NCBI RefSeq assembly: GCF_900699765.1
Contig: NZ_CAADHO010000004.1
Coordinates: 372,001-436,000, forward strand
Source of the DNA: Desulfoluna butyratoxydans
GTDB taxonomy: Bacteria > Desulfobacterota > Desulfobacteria > Desulfobacterales > Desulfolunaceae
Reading direction: 5' to 3'
DNA length: 64,000 nt
Within the stretch, counting starts at the first letter, position 1. The number at the start of each line of letters is the position of its first letter. The notes under the pieces are model-generated. The model worked only from the letters and a program-made list of their open reading frames with translations, was not told the origin of the DNA and made no database searches. The translations under genes were made by a program, and so were the position numbers. Positions 15,001 through 30,000 of the stretch are shown piece after piece.

Positions 15001-18000
15001 GCCGTTGAGGTGGGCCTTAAAAATATCACCGAAGCCAAGTTGTTCATGGACCTGGGCGGTGACGAAAACGATCCGGCCAACCCCTTACCGGTGCTCGTGA
15101 AACGGGGTGAAAACGATCCGGAACGATTTGAGGAAATGGTGACACTTCCTTCTGTGGGTGAAGATGTCGTGGTCGTCCTTCGCCTGGTGGAGGACGTTCC
15201 TGCAACGGGGGATTCTTCATCTGCTGATGATGAGGATGAGCCTTTCATTGCTGTGGTGACGCGTCGTTTTATCAATGTCCTTGATGATGACGCCCCCCCC
15301 GAAAACCCGGAATACACCGTGATACCCGAAGAACGTGTGCTCACCGGGACCACCCTCTGGGTGGAGGCTGTCAGGCCCCTGACCATGGAAGACTACTCCG
15401 ATGCCTCCAACCTGACGGTTGAGGAGCCTGAAGGCAGCGGCAATACAACCACAATCCCATACGATACAGGCATGCAGGGCATCGCCATCGGAGCGTCCGG
15501 AGATGCCGTGAAGGTGACGGCGTCTCTGTTTGATCGGTCCGGCAACTCGAACGTTGTCGAAAGAAGCCTGACCAAGTTGCCGTACATCGGTTCAGGAACG
15601 GAGACCCTTTTTACACCGGAAAGTTCTGAATGGTTGACTGATGATCTTGTGGGATTGCCGGGGATGGGCGCAGACCACGATGCCGCGGCCTGGTCTGCGA
15701 ACCACCTGGGCGGGGGATGTGAGCTCTATGCGGATGCCGTCCTGCTCTGGTCCTCCGGGGAAGGTCGTTTGGATAACCTGTCGTTTACCGGAACAGGCCT
15801 TGTGGCTCAGCACACCACAGGCGGGGATCGAAAACTTCTCTTCTGGCCGGTGGAAAAAGGGGAGTTCGGTGCGCTTAGAGAAAAGAGGCTCCTTGGCGAC
15901 CTCCTTGGAGGCGGCGGTGATCTTCTTTTTACACGGCATGGAGACCTCTACGACGGGTACCTGATGGCAGGGGACGATTTTATTCCCCTTGCCGGTCTGG
16001 TTGTCACAGATGCGTTGGCAGCCATGGCTGTCAGTGGGGATCAGCTTTTCCTCCTGACAGAAAGAGGCGGGCTCTATGCCGTTGGGGCCACCCTTGATAC
16101 CCTGCCACAACTGGAAACCCGATTTTATACACACGTTGGCCAGGCCGAAGGCATGGCTGTCTGCGGGCGAAATCTGGTGACCTGGGCCCGGGATTCAGTC
16201 AACCGGTATCGGTTCTCCAAAGCCGATGAAACCACCGGCACAACCGAGGGGACCCTGGAGTTTCTCGGTACATTGGCCGTCGGTGGAGACGTCCGGCAGG
16301 TGAGCTTTGACGGAGAGATGCTTTGGATTCAATCCAACGGCCCCGTTCTTGCCGGTACCTGGCAGGCATGGCTTGGAGATGAGCGTGTGGGGCTCATGAA
16401 TTCAGGGTCAGACGCCCTTGTATTCATAGGAAATCACCTTTTTGATCGCCAGGGCCCCCTGGAAGAGGAACCAGGGCTGATTCGTCGCCGCGATATTATG
16501 GCCACCCCTGCCGCGGGATCCTTTGAGCCGACGTTCGTGGAGATGCCCATGGGGGTTGTGGTCACTGTTCCCGTGTCCGACGTGTTGGGAGGTGAGTCCG
16601 TATGGTTTGAAGACGCAACGGGTCGACGGCTTCCCGCAACGCCCCTGTGGGGGACAGAGGGTACCTGGAATGTCTCTCGAAAGGATGCGGGCGACGGACG
16701 AAAGGATACGGGCGATGAAGAACTGACGGTCATCCGCAAAGACCGATCCGGTAGGGAGGAGAAGAAGCTCCTCACGTACCCTGATGATATCTTCTGTACG
16801 GCTGAAGCCGTGGCCCCGGATTCGGATGCTGTCATCGCCCGGGGCGCCTATGTGCCTGTAGCAGTTACCCTGGATCATAACGCCCGTGTCAGGAACCTTG
16901 GGATTGGTCTTGGTGCGGATTTGGGTAAAGCCGCTTTTGCTGTGGGGCGGGTGACCGGCAGATGGAGCAGTGTGGCGGAAGAGGGCGATACCGCTGTGTT
17001 TACCCTAAGCCACGAGGGGTCGATCATGACCCACAGCGTTGCCCTTTGTGAGAACAGCATCGACCACGGCCGGTTGAAAGTGCGCAGCCCGGAGAACAAT
17101 GCCGCGTATACCGAAGGAAACCTTCTTCGTGTCTCCTTTGATGCACCCGAGGCCATGGATGAGGGTGATGCCTTCCGTTATGCAGAAGTGCGACTTTACA
17201 ACATCAACCCGGCGTCTGTGGGCGAAGAGCCTCCTCCCATCCCGCTGGATCGGCGCATTGTCCTTCGGCATAGCACGGATATCGAGCTGGTGTTGCCCGA
17301 GGTGGACACCTGGTCCTCGCTTTATGTGGTCGTGCGCGCCTACTATGGCGAAGCGCTGCGTTATATGGCCTCTGATGTGACGGCCATCAAGGTGTATCCC
17401 AGGTACACCATCGCCAAACCGGTGATTTCCGGCGTTGGAACACGTATCATGCCGGGGTCTTTGATGAGCGCATCGGTTTCCGTACCTGCCGACGCGGGCC
17501 TTGAAAGGCGCATCGAGATCCTGGATGCAGAGGGCCTGTTGCTTGCCGCTTCCGATGATACTGCCGAGCTTACCGTGCCTTATGGCACAGATCGCCTGAC
17601 CATTGTTGCCAAGGCCGATGACGGCATGGGCAATAAAAGCAAGGCGGAAAAAACCATCGAGGTGGTGGATCTCCTCTCCTTTGAAACAGCGACGGAGACC
17701 CGGCCGTTCACCTGTGCCCGCCCCGATGCGGACGGCACTTTGTTTGCCGATGGAAGGACCCTTTACGTAGAGCGAAAGCAGGGTGATTCAAGCCATCAGG
17801 TAAAGCTTGATTCCCACGTTACGGCGTTTGATTTCCTCGCCGATCGCCTGATTATGGCCCTGGACGACATCGGTATCGTTGTTGTGGACCCAGCCGACTC
17901 GTATCGTGTCTTGAGCACGGAGGCCGTGGATGGTGACGTCACTCACATTGCGGTGGCGGGCAACGGTGCCTTGCTGACCATAGACGGCGTGGTGCATTCC

Positions 18001-21000
18001 GTAACCTTGTCCGGCAATACCGTCACCATAGGACCTTCCGTGGAGACCGCAGGAGAGGTGCGCCGAATCGTTACCTGGGGGAATCATTTCGTTATCCTCA
18101 CCCGCTCCGAAGTACGGGTGCTCACCCATGATTTTAAGGAAGAAAAACAGCTTTCCGGACTTTTTACCGGGCTTACTGCGGAAGGCGAAGAACTCTATCT
18201 GGCAGATTCAAACGGGACCCTTTATATTCTGGATGCCTTCCTGAATGTGGGGCGCTATGCCGTGGGCATGGATGCCGATCACCTGCTTGCCCTCCAGGGG
18301 TATCTCATCGGGCTTTCATCTAAAGGAATGCTTCAGGTCGTGGATGTCAGAGACAGCAGGCAGCCCGAAGTGATTGGTGAGTTTGAGATGGATCTTGGGC
18401 ATGATGTCTTCTCGGCCGTTGTGAGCGGTGGCAAGCTGTGGATAGGCGGCAGGCAAGGTACCGTCGTCATCCCTGTCCCAACAGATAGCACTCCTGTGAA
18501 AATCCATACGTCAACCAGGCCCAGGGGAGAGATCGTGGATGTCGCCTTTAACGGCAGACTTGGGGTGGCTGCCGCATCGACATACGGCGCGGTGATGGTG
18601 ACTCCAGGGGGAGAGACCTTGTGGCAGGAGAATGTCTACCCGTCACCATACTCCCTTGCCGTAACGGAGGTGGAAGAGAAGGAGGGCACCGTTTACCTTC
18701 TGCACCATGACGCCGGCCGGGTCGTTTCTGTTGATGACGCGGGTAAAACCACGACGATATTCAGCGGCCGTCATTTCGAACACCTCCATGTCTCAAAACA
18801 CATGATCGCAGTATCGGTCGGGTCCTTCCTGTACGTTGCAGACCGTAAAGACCCCACAAAAAAAGGAGAGCTTGAGGTCTCCGATTCGGAAAACATCGTG
18901 GCCCTTGCTTCTGCCGGTTCAAGCCTTCTGGTGAGCACCCAGGGAGGCAAGGTGTTCCGTGTGGATATTGAATCGCTGCCCGTGGACAAGTACACCTGGG
19001 TCCGGCAAACCCCGGTGGTGAACTCAAAAGATCCCGTGCGCATGATGGCTTGTGATGGGCAGTACCTGTTCTTTGCCATGGATACGGTGCTGTATAGGGC
19101 AGGACTGGACGGAAGCGGGGCCGCATCCGGCAAGACCGACGGAGTCATTGACTTCGGGGCTGTTATCCATGCCCTTGATGCCTCCCAGGGATGTGCATGG
19201 GTTGGGCTCAACAGGGAGATCCACAGGGTGCCCGCAACATTTGGCGAGGCGTATGCCCCGGCCCCTCTTTTCCCCACAGACAAGCCGGTTACAGGTATTG
19301 CCGTTCAAGACGACAGGCTCCTTATCGGCCACGGTGCCTTTGGTCTTACCATGCACCGAGTGTCTCCCCAGGTGCTTTCCGCCGTATCCTCAATGGGACT
19401 GCCACATGCCGACACCACATTTGGTCAGGCCGAGAGTATCCATATGAGTCTGGCTTCACCCGAGGGAGTCAACGCGGTGAGGTACATTATTAACCGCAAA
19501 GAGGTTCCCTATGAGGTTGACGGGGTAGAGATGACCCGCATCGAAGGGGACGTGGTTGCCCATGTGACAACGGCACCCTTTGACGCCCATGTTCAGGTCC
19601 CCGGGTATCTTCCCAACGGGCGGGCCTTTACCATCACGTGCGAGATGGAGACCGTCTGGGGCGAAACCCTGACATCGTTGGACCGTAGCGTTGTGCTCCA
19701 AGGTGAGGGGCTGCCCTCGAACCCCTTCAAGGTGACACTCGTGGCATCTAATCTCTGGTATCCCCAACTCTTGGAGTTGAGGGCCGAGGTGGAACATAGC
19801 AGCCAGGCAGTGTCTCAAGTTGAGTTCTATCAACACAAGACAAAGCCCGAACGTTTTGACATTGTGGGTAAACATTATGGGCCGGAGTACGTGATTTATC
19901 GCGACCTTCCTGCAGGTAGACGCTATTCGTTTATTGCAAGGGCCATCGATGAGTTTGGAAATATTTGTGAATCAGGGGAAGTATCATTTACCCGTTTAGA
20001 AGATTCTTTTCGGCCTTCCATATCCTCCGTAACGTTAAGTGGGATTTTACTTAACGGGAATCCGGTAAAGGGCCATGGCTTTACAGTAAATGTCGATCTT
20101 ACGGATGATGAGAGCGGCATTGAGCTGGCTCTGTTGAAGCGAAATGATGTGATTGTTGCTGCGGCCTTCAAAAACGGAACCTTATCATATAACGAAAAAG
20201 CACCTGAGGTTGGTGATACGTTCCAGTACAAAGTCTATGCCAGGGATCGTGCGGGGAACGAACGGGAGTATCAGCCCTCCACGGTATGGGCCGCTGTTGA
20301 AGATACCTCTCCGAAGATTCTTGCGGCTAAAGTCGATGGGCCCGTGCTTGAGCAGGGGCGTTTTACTCTGCATGTGGAGGCTGAAGATGATCTTGGAATT
20401 GCATCGGTCTCTGCTCTTTGGAATGGAAAAACCGTCTGCGCTGACACCAGTGGGCTCAGTACATCCGTGAACCTCTCCATTGATGATAGCCGTACGCTAC
20501 GGATCCCATCTACCATTGAAGAAAATCTGGAGGTGACTGTCGCAGACACCTTGAATCAACATTCTTCCACCATGGTTCCGGTTACGGTTCTCCCCGACAC
20601 AGCCCCCGATGTTTCGCGTCTTGGTCTGCCGACCGGCTCCAATGCATTTTTTGGTCGAAACTGGCGATTTACACTTCAGAACATTGCCAGTGTGGATGAT
20701 GCGGGGTTGGACGGATTGAATATTTTCATTATCGATCTCACCTCAGGTTCTCCAGTGGTTGTGGATTCCTTTGAGCCAAAAACCAATGTAAAAAAACTGG
20801 TTCTGGCCATGCCGAAAACGGATCGGTACGGCGATAAGTTTCTCTACAAGATTCGTGCAACCGATCGTCTCGGCCAGTCTCAGGATACCGAAGAAAAATG
20901 GGTCAACCTGACGCAGCTGCCCAACAACATCAGGCTTTATGCTCCAGGGGACGACGGATCAAATAAAGAGTATGTCATGGCAGGGGACGCTGCATCCATG

Positions 21001-24000
21001 CAGGTTCGGGTAACCGATGCCGCAGGCCGCCCGGTCCCTGAGCAGAAGGTGCGCTGGGAGGTGCTTAAAGGACCTCAAGGGACAGGTGGAATTCCCAACC
21101 TGGGTGAAACCGGGATGGGCGGAACCGCAATTCTGGATATCGATACCGTTCGCAAGGCTGGAAAGTACACATTTGGTGCCCGTCTCGTAGAATTTCCCGG
21201 GATCCAGGTTTGCTACGATCTGGAGGTGCTCTCAGGACACCTCCATCACATCGCCTTTGATTACCTGCCACCTGTGGAGGTGGACAGCGGAATCGTCATT
21301 CGCCTGAGGGCGGAGGACGAAGCCGGCAACTTTTTGAAAGCCATCAACGACGAGGTGGTCTCCATCACCACATCGTCTCCGAACCATACCTTTGCCTTTG
21401 AAGACAATGTTGTCATCACTACCCTGACGGGAGATGCATGCCAATGCGTTACGGGGGAAAGGGCCCGGGTCAGCCTCATCAATGGTCGTGCCGATGTGGC
21501 TATGTACGTTGGGGAATTGAGTGGAAACCATACCCTTGGCATTGAGGTGAACGATGCTCCCCAAGTCCTCTCACTCTATGACAACGATGGGAAGGACCAA
21601 ACAGCAATGGTGGAAACATCAAAGCTACCCCTTGCCGTGAAACCGGGCGAAGCGGCAGCCCTTCGATTTGCCGCGATCGCTGAGACCAATGATGAACTGG
21701 GTGACCCGGATCGCTTAGAGGTGGGAGAAACAGCCACGGTCGAGATGCGGGTTGTGGACAGGTTCGGGAATACGGTTGATGAAGAGAAAAGTTCCTCAGG
21801 TTCCTATGTGGGAACGCATTACATAAGTACGGTGTCTCTCTCCGGCGATGCCGTGTCTCCCCGCGGGGATGCAGACCAGCAGCCCGACGCTGAGTCGGAC
21901 AGCGATGAACATAGCGTGACCGTTTCCCTTAACGCGGGCATCGCGACTTTTAATGTGATGGATGAAACCATAGAAACAGTCCTTGTTTCCGTATCGGAAA
22001 TTGAACCCCTGGGAGAGGACTTCGACAACACCGATACCCTGGTTCTGGATTTCCTTAAAAAGCGTCCGGCCATTTCAAATGCAGTTTTTGAGGTGGCGCA
22101 CAACAGCACCAGGCCTTCTGTCATCCTGACCTACACCGAACCGGTCATGACGGATGATCTCAGCGAAGCCCTGGACGTGACAATAGACGGCACCCGTGCG
22201 CCCGGACGTTGCCGCATCGACGATCAGGCCGTGGCCTGGACTATCACCGGTGATTTGGAACTCAACAGGCCCTATGTCGTGGATACAACGTCCACCAGCC
22301 TTGTCGGTGCAGCTCAAAGCGATCCTGCCCTTGCTCAGCAGATTGTTGTCAACAGCCCCCATGTGGCCCTGCCGGTGCAGAGCGCGACCTATGCACTCGA
22401 AGGGTCGTTGAAATCTTTGGATCTTATGGTTGGAGCGGGCTTTAGCCTGGATTCCCTCTATGAAGCTACGATCACGGTTGACGACAAAGAAGTTCCCTAT
22501 GATTGGACTCATTTCAATTTTACGGTGCCGGTTTTCTCAGGAGACAACTTTATTGATGGTACTTCCGTTACCATGGGTCTTTCCGGGATGTACGGAGATG
22601 GCGGTATCCTCCGTGTTGCCAATACCCTTTCCATGCAGGTTCTTCTGGTAGGTGAGGACTTCGACAAGGATGGCTTGAAAAACGAACTTGAGATAGCCCT
22701 GAACCTGAACCCCACCACAAGCGACACGGATAATAACGGCATCGCCGATGCCCAGGAGGACAACGATGGCGACAACCTCACCAATGCCGAAGAACTTGTT
22801 CTTGGCACGGCTTTGGATGTCGCGGACAGTGACGGAGATGGCCTTACCGATGGCGAGGAAGTGAACACCCACCTTTCAAATCCATTGGTGGCAGATTCGG
22901 ATGGCGACGGCCTTTCAGATTACCTTGAGGTAGTGACCAACAACAACCCCAACAGTGTTGAGGGGATAGAGATTCTACCCTGGGTTACAGCCCTTTCTGT
23001 CAGCCCCCAAGATTATGAAGTTGAATGGTGCGCCGACCAGCCGCCCACATTGACCCTCAACGTGACCGCGACCCTTACTGTTAGCAGTACGGCGCACGAT
23101 GTCCACATCGGGCCATATGACTATGGCATTCATTACGAGAGCTCAGATGAATCTGTGGCGCTTCATGATGCCAACGGTACCTTTGTGACACAATCAGACG
23201 GCACAGCAACACTGATGGCGGTACTTGGCAATCAGGAAGCAGGCTGCCTGCTTACCGTTACACCGGAATCCTTTGAAAAGAAGCTGGTACAGCTTATGCC
23301 AATGGAGCCTGGGCAAAAACTCCATGCGGGCGCCGATCATGGTGACATCTGGCTGGAAGTCAACAGCCCCATGGTGTGTGACGTGGTTTCCGTGTCCGTG
23401 GATGGAAAACAAATCCCTGTTTTTAAAGATGGGCGTGACGGAGAATTTACTCTGCGCCGGGCACCCGTTTATGCCGAGGTGATCAATGCGGCAACGTGGC
23501 GTATATTTGATATGCTTTTAAGAAATGGTGGCAAGACAACATTTCGAAATGATGCCAAAATTATTCGGATTAGGTACTTGGACGGCGTGCCGGAGGATGC
23601 TGAAGGGCATATTGAGGTACGTTTAGGGGAGTCCGGCAGAAAAGAGGAAGTATTTTCTGTAAGTGATGTTGGATACCCATCCGAGGCTAATGGGTACTAT
23701 TATCCCGTCGATGAGTTCATTGGAGTGCCTGTATATCAGAACTCCTCTGGTTATTGGATATGGGGTATGAGACATAATATCGGTGACGGTGAAAATGATA
23801 TGTTTATGAATGCTTGGTATTTAACCGATAAAGACTGCCCACCGACTTTTGATGAAGATATCTTTGAGGAAGGATTAATTTGTTATACCGAAGGATCTTC
23901 GTTTTGGATTTCTCCTCAAACTTATGATTTTCCGACTATTTATAAAACATATATTGATGGTGATACGGTTGAAACGGATGTCGTAATAAAGATTCCAGTT

Positions 24001-27000
24001 GTTACAGATATGGAACCAGCAATCGTTGATTTAGATAGCGCAGACGAAATACATGTGAGTGTCGGAGATCTTCTTGATATTCCCTTTTCTATTGTGGATC
24101 CAGGGTCAAACCACATAGGTGTACAATACCATATTGATGGCGAATGTGTGTCTGGCGGGATACCCCTTCAGTACAAAGAGATAAAATTGGACGAAGTAGA
24201 AACATGTAAATTACGAATAGTAAAAAGGAATGTAACCCTTGACGATGATAGTTACGACCTTGCTGAGTGGGAAACATTTCTTTTTAATGTGGAAAATCCC
24301 GGGATCTATAGGCTTGAAATGGGTGAAGGCAGTGACGCTGATATACTTGTTTTCTCGATGGATTCAAAAAACGAAATGGCCGGAATGCCATATGAGTCAG
24401 GTACATATAGTAGTGGGGTGTCAGACCATTTTCGCTTGGTAAGAGGACGATATCTTTTTAAAGTAGCATTCGGTGCGGACAATTATAACGTATTTTGGGA
24501 GGGTAATTATGCTGACTTGACATCAGAACCATACTGCATAAATCCCGGTTGGCCCAATGGAAAAGAGCATGAGATAAGAATTGTTAAAACTGATGATGAT
24601 GAAATCAGCTTTATCAAACCGGATGAAGATTTTGTGACCCATTACACGGTGCTGAATACATATGAAGATGGTTACTCCGATGTTGAAACGGTGCGTTTTA
24701 ATATACAGGTTGAGGATTTTGGACTGTATGAAATCATAGTAGAAGACGAAGTGACCAATTATTCAGGTGTGATTGGTACGGCTCCTGAATTTATAGAAGA
24801 AATGGAGTATGGCAATGCTATGCACTTTGGTCAAGGCAATGATGATGCTCCCGGGTACTTGCTGGACTCAGGTGTCAACAATCCTTTCGTTGTGCTGACT
24901 CCGGGGGTTTACAATGTGAGTTTGGATGTGGGTAAAGATTTTAACCGCAATGCATGCAAAGGCTGTTCAACTAGCACATCGGAAATAAAAATTCATGTTC
25001 GCAGTGTGTATGGCCGGTTGCCGGTTGATTCATCCTCGCTGAGGACACTTTTTTATCCGACCCTGACCTCACAGAAATCTACGTATTTAAAAAGGTATGA
25101 TAAACCTTATATTGTCAGCCAGAAAGATATAGGTTCACACACCCTGGAAGTAAAAATACTCGAAAAGACGTCAAATGGCATTCGAGAAATGTCAGCGGGT
25201 ACATGGGCCCTTACTGTTGATGAGGTCAATCCTGATGAGTGTTCTTCTCCGGTTGTTGAGGATTACTATCCCCGCGATTCAGAACTATATTACTTGTGGG
25301 ACTTAGGTGAATACGCAGGCGGCGTTAGCTCAAATTTTAAACCGATTTGGATTACGATCAATTCAACTTCTGGCGTGAAAAGCATTGAGTGGTTCAATGT
25401 GCTTTCAAAGACTGATGGTTCACCCGTTGGTTATCGATTTGTAACAACGGACAGCAAGACATATGTATTGGAAGGATCAGCCGCATACCAGGCAATATCA
25501 CAGTACGGTATCGATAAGATCCAGCTTAGAATTGAATCAAATTGTGGAAGCATCGCTGATTTTGAGTTTGATATCAAAATTGCCCAAGATCCAAAACCAG
25601 TTGTGACCATGAATGATGAACAAGCCTCTTTAGAAATCAACGCTTCTACCACTATCGGGGTCGGGTTGGTTGACTCCGGGTGTAACGTGAAAAAAATTAT
25701 TGCGTTGCTTTACCCGCAAGGTTGGGTACTTCCTGATAATACATCTATGTCTCTACTTGAGCCAATGAGCCTCTATGGGGTCCTGACATCAGGTTCGGCA
25801 ATTTTGGGTAGCCTCACCTTTACGGAATTGGTTGGATATAAGCCCTTGTTGCAATATATGGAGGTTCTACCTCTCAAAGAGAATTTATGGCAGCAGGCTC
25901 AAGCAAACCAAGTATTGAGAATGCCGGTTCACATCAATCCGGAAGTTGAATCGGGTGAGTATCAACTCAGGTTTCTTGCCGAGGAAACAAACGGCAGGGT
26001 GACTGTGTCTCAAGGATTCCCTGTGACGGTTATGGAATCAGTGGCAAACCCTCGTGTTCAACTTGAATTTCCGACGTTCCTGGCACCGGGTACGGAGCCA
26101 ACACTGGAAATTAAAGCAACGAGCCCGAACAAACTATCAGAGATCGAAGTCGCAATTAGCGGCGCTTTGGATGGTGAAACCCACATTGACAAAATACTTT
26201 CATGTGAAAATGAATATTTTGTTCATAAGAGCATTTCTGTGCCGGTTTCGAACGTCCTTGGATCTGGATATGAAATTACTGCTGTTGTCTCAGTCGTCGA
26301 TACGTCTGGCCGAAGGGTTGTTGATTCCATTACTTCTGAGATTAAACCGTGGGGTTGGTCAAATGTTGAAATAACGGGCAATGAGGTCCTTTCGGTGGAT
26401 ATGACAGGCACAGACATCGTTGTCGGTGAAGGCGCAAAACTGACAATTAACCAATGTGTCCCTTTAAAGTCACTGCTGATAAGATCCGGGGCAACCGTTC
26501 AGGTGGCCCCGGAATCGAGTGTTTTTGTCCATGAAGACATGATAATTGAGCAGGGAGCACTCCTTGTTGCTACGAGAAATTACTCTTTGACCAGGGATGG
26601 TGCCAAGGCGCTGGGAGGTTCACATGCAAGCAGCAGTTCCGCATTAAAAAGTCCATATTCAGAGAGAATTGAATCTATTAAAGGTTATGGGTTGTTTGAC
26701 AATCCGAAGTTTCCAGGTGGCAGTGGTGGAGCTATAGATATTTCCTACCAATATCAGAGTATTAAATCTGTTCCGCGATGGGGAGGGGGCGGTGTTCTTG
26801 ACATTACCACGGCGTCACTTGTCGTTGATGGAAGCATTTGTGTGGATGGTCAGAGTGTCTCGCATATTGAATCAGAATCATCGATGAATTTGGGGGCGGG
26901 TGCAGGGGGCAGTGTATGTATTCACGCAGATCAAATTCAGGGAAGAGGATCCATTCGAGCCTGCGGTGGAAGTGCCCATGAAGATGATGTTGAATTGGGA

Positions 27001-30000
27001 GGAGCAGGCTCGGGAGGCCGTATCTCTGTATATTGCAACGATTTGGATCGTATAGGTCATATCGATATCTCTGCTACTGGTGGCGAGTTTGAAACTGAGG
27101 ATAAGCAATATACGGGGGCACCGGGTACGATTTATCTGAATGAGAATGGCAAGCCATTTGGTACCCTGATTATAAATGATGTTGATATCAAGTCTGCAGA
27201 AGATGGATATATTGATTATTCCACGCCTCTTCCGGCCATTTCTCGTCAGAAAATTTTAGGTGTTCAGTCTATCGGTGGTGATTTGTATAGGATAACAGTT
27301 GATGACAACCAGAAGTGGCGAAAGCCATTTTATGGAGCATGGGAATCCGGTCTTGTCGGACAAAAAGTCAGCCTGGACGCAGGCGATATCAACTCTCCTT
27401 TGTACAAGATCCTTGATAACGGGTTCAACTGGTTTCTTGTTGAATCACCGTCGGATATCACGCCCCTTGTAGGAAATGAGCTGATTGGTGTTGTGCGTCT
27501 GGAAAAAATAATTACCGGGAAAGGCGTTAGACTGAAATCACATGGTCGATTGCATGTCGATGCCTCTGATGTTGCTGAATATAAGACTGTTGTGGGGATA
27601 GCTGAAGTCTATGAGCCGTTCTCTCAGCAACTGACTGATATTGTGATAGATGGTGAAAACAAATGCTATCTTTCGGATGTGTCTGCGGATTCAGTCATTG
27701 TAAACGAGGGAACGTTGGGTGTCGCCGGGGCATTGCATGTTGATGAAACTATTATTGTCTCCGGGGAGCAGGGAAGTCTTAATTCAAAATCCATTGATGC
27801 AAATAGGATTGAAGTGAGAGGGCAGGGAGCGATTTTACAATCCTCAAATATTCACTGTGCGGGAAATATGGATGTGATGGATGGTGCGATTGTAAAAGCT
27901 CCTGATTCAGGAGAGAATGGTTGGTCTCCCTTAAATGTGGAAGTGGGGGGAAGGCTTCGAATGACAGGTGGGGCTTCTTTGGATGTCAGTTTCTGCGGTG
28001 GGGTCAACCCCAAAGACAGGTATTTGAGTCCGATGCCGGATTACCTTCACGCTGAATGGCCTGGAAAATACCATAGAGTTTATAATTACGTTGTTCCGGG
28101 CGGAGGTGTTTTATATCTCGAAGCGTCGGTATTCGAATTGTTCAATTCAAGCATACGATCAAATGGCGCTGGTTATTCATATCATGCCGCAAATGGAGGC
28201 TCCATTAATATTAATGTTCGTGATGAACTTCAGGTAGACGAACAGTCAAAAATTGAAGCCAATTCTGGTTATTCAGGGACAGGTAAGGGGAATGGGGGAC
28301 GAATTATAGTTGAATATGGTGCATCCGACTCCGAAATCCTCGATTCGTGCACTGCTTATGGCTTTGTTTCCGGTACAATAACGACCCGGAAAACAGGCGA
28401 AAGTCCAACTCTGAAATCAGGGCCGACTGAGCCTTTTGATTTTTCTCTCATTGGTGAAAGAGAGATTACGTCCATTGAAAATGCTGGGGATAACACGTGG
28501 ATGATTGCATGCCGCCGGCCAATGGATGATGTTGCGGTCGAAGGGGTATTCGCAGTAATAGGTGACTACTATGTTTCTGATGGCATAGATATCGTCATTC
28601 ACAGGGAATGTGACGTGATTTTTAAATCGTCTTTTAAGGGTGTTGGGTGTCGGTGGTATGTCAGTAAAAAAGGGCCGTATGAAGAATCAACCTTTTCAGA
28701 TTCCTTTACCTCTGTTCGAGAGGGAGATGAACTTACCTTGGAGAAAGGTGAATATACGGTATTTTTGAGGCATGATTCGGATTATGGGGATAGTGTAGAC
28801 TACACAGCTGAAATTATGATGAGTATGTCCAGTCCTGGGGTGAATCATACAGACATTGATTATTCAGGTTACATGGTGGACGTGGAGGATGGGTATGGAA
28901 GTATATTGAGATGCCGTGTTGTCGCTCCATTCGGAGACACTGGCCTTGTTGTCGAATCGTTCGAAAGTTTGACCGGTTTCCAAGGTGCTATGCTTCGCGG
29001 TGCGCATCATTTTAAGGATTTAGTGATAGATACTGGTGAATTGGACTTTGGAACGGATACTGTTATTGTAGATGACCCAAGTATGTCCGGAATATCCAAG
29101 GGATGCACATTGACGTTGGGGCAACTGAAGAATGCTTTCGAAGAGAGTTTTATACCGGAGGCAGGGTTCAATGAATATGTCCACCTTGTGTTGCTACGTG
29201 ACTTGACCATTGACTCATTATCAATTGAGGGGTGGAGCCTTTCTGTTAACGATGAATTAAATATTCTAGGTGATCTGAAAGTAAAGAACTCATACGGGGG
29301 CCCCCCCCTTTCCGCTAAAACAATTTATGTTAACGGAAACGCAGAATTTTCCAGTACGGATGATTATCGTTCGATATCTGTGAACACCGATCTGCTTTTT
29401 GTAGACAATAACTTGTCATTTAATGGGTCTAAGAAGAACACATGGCATTGCAATGGAGACATCTCAGCCGAAAATGTAACTGTTTCCGATTGTAGTTTGG
29501 TCGTTGACGGTGATCTTACCATCCAATCACTGCTTGAAGGTTCGAACAAACTTTCAGATAAACATTCAATTACTCTCATGGGCTCGGTTACTTCTAACCT
29601 TGTGAAGTTGAAGGATATGAGTTTGAAATGTGCCGGGAATGCAGAGATCTTGGACACATTATATGTGATTGCTCAGAAACAATCAGTGAATATTGAGTCC
29701 TATAAAGGGATACATGTGTATGACTCTATCCTGGAGGCACGGGATGATAATCAAATTGTGGTTTCTACGCCTGAATACAATGTGGATGGTTTGAATTCGC
29801 ATTCCGGATCAGTTGAGATACCCCTTTCACCAGAAGTTATATTGATCGATGAGGATGTAAATTGGTATCCTCTTGTCGTTAGAAATGTTGAAGACTATCT
29901 TTTTGTCAAAGATCACAATAAAGTTAGAATGTTAAGGCGGGTTGATGGCGCGTGGGTTGATTGGCACGTTATAGACGGGAAATATGGGGCAATGGATGTT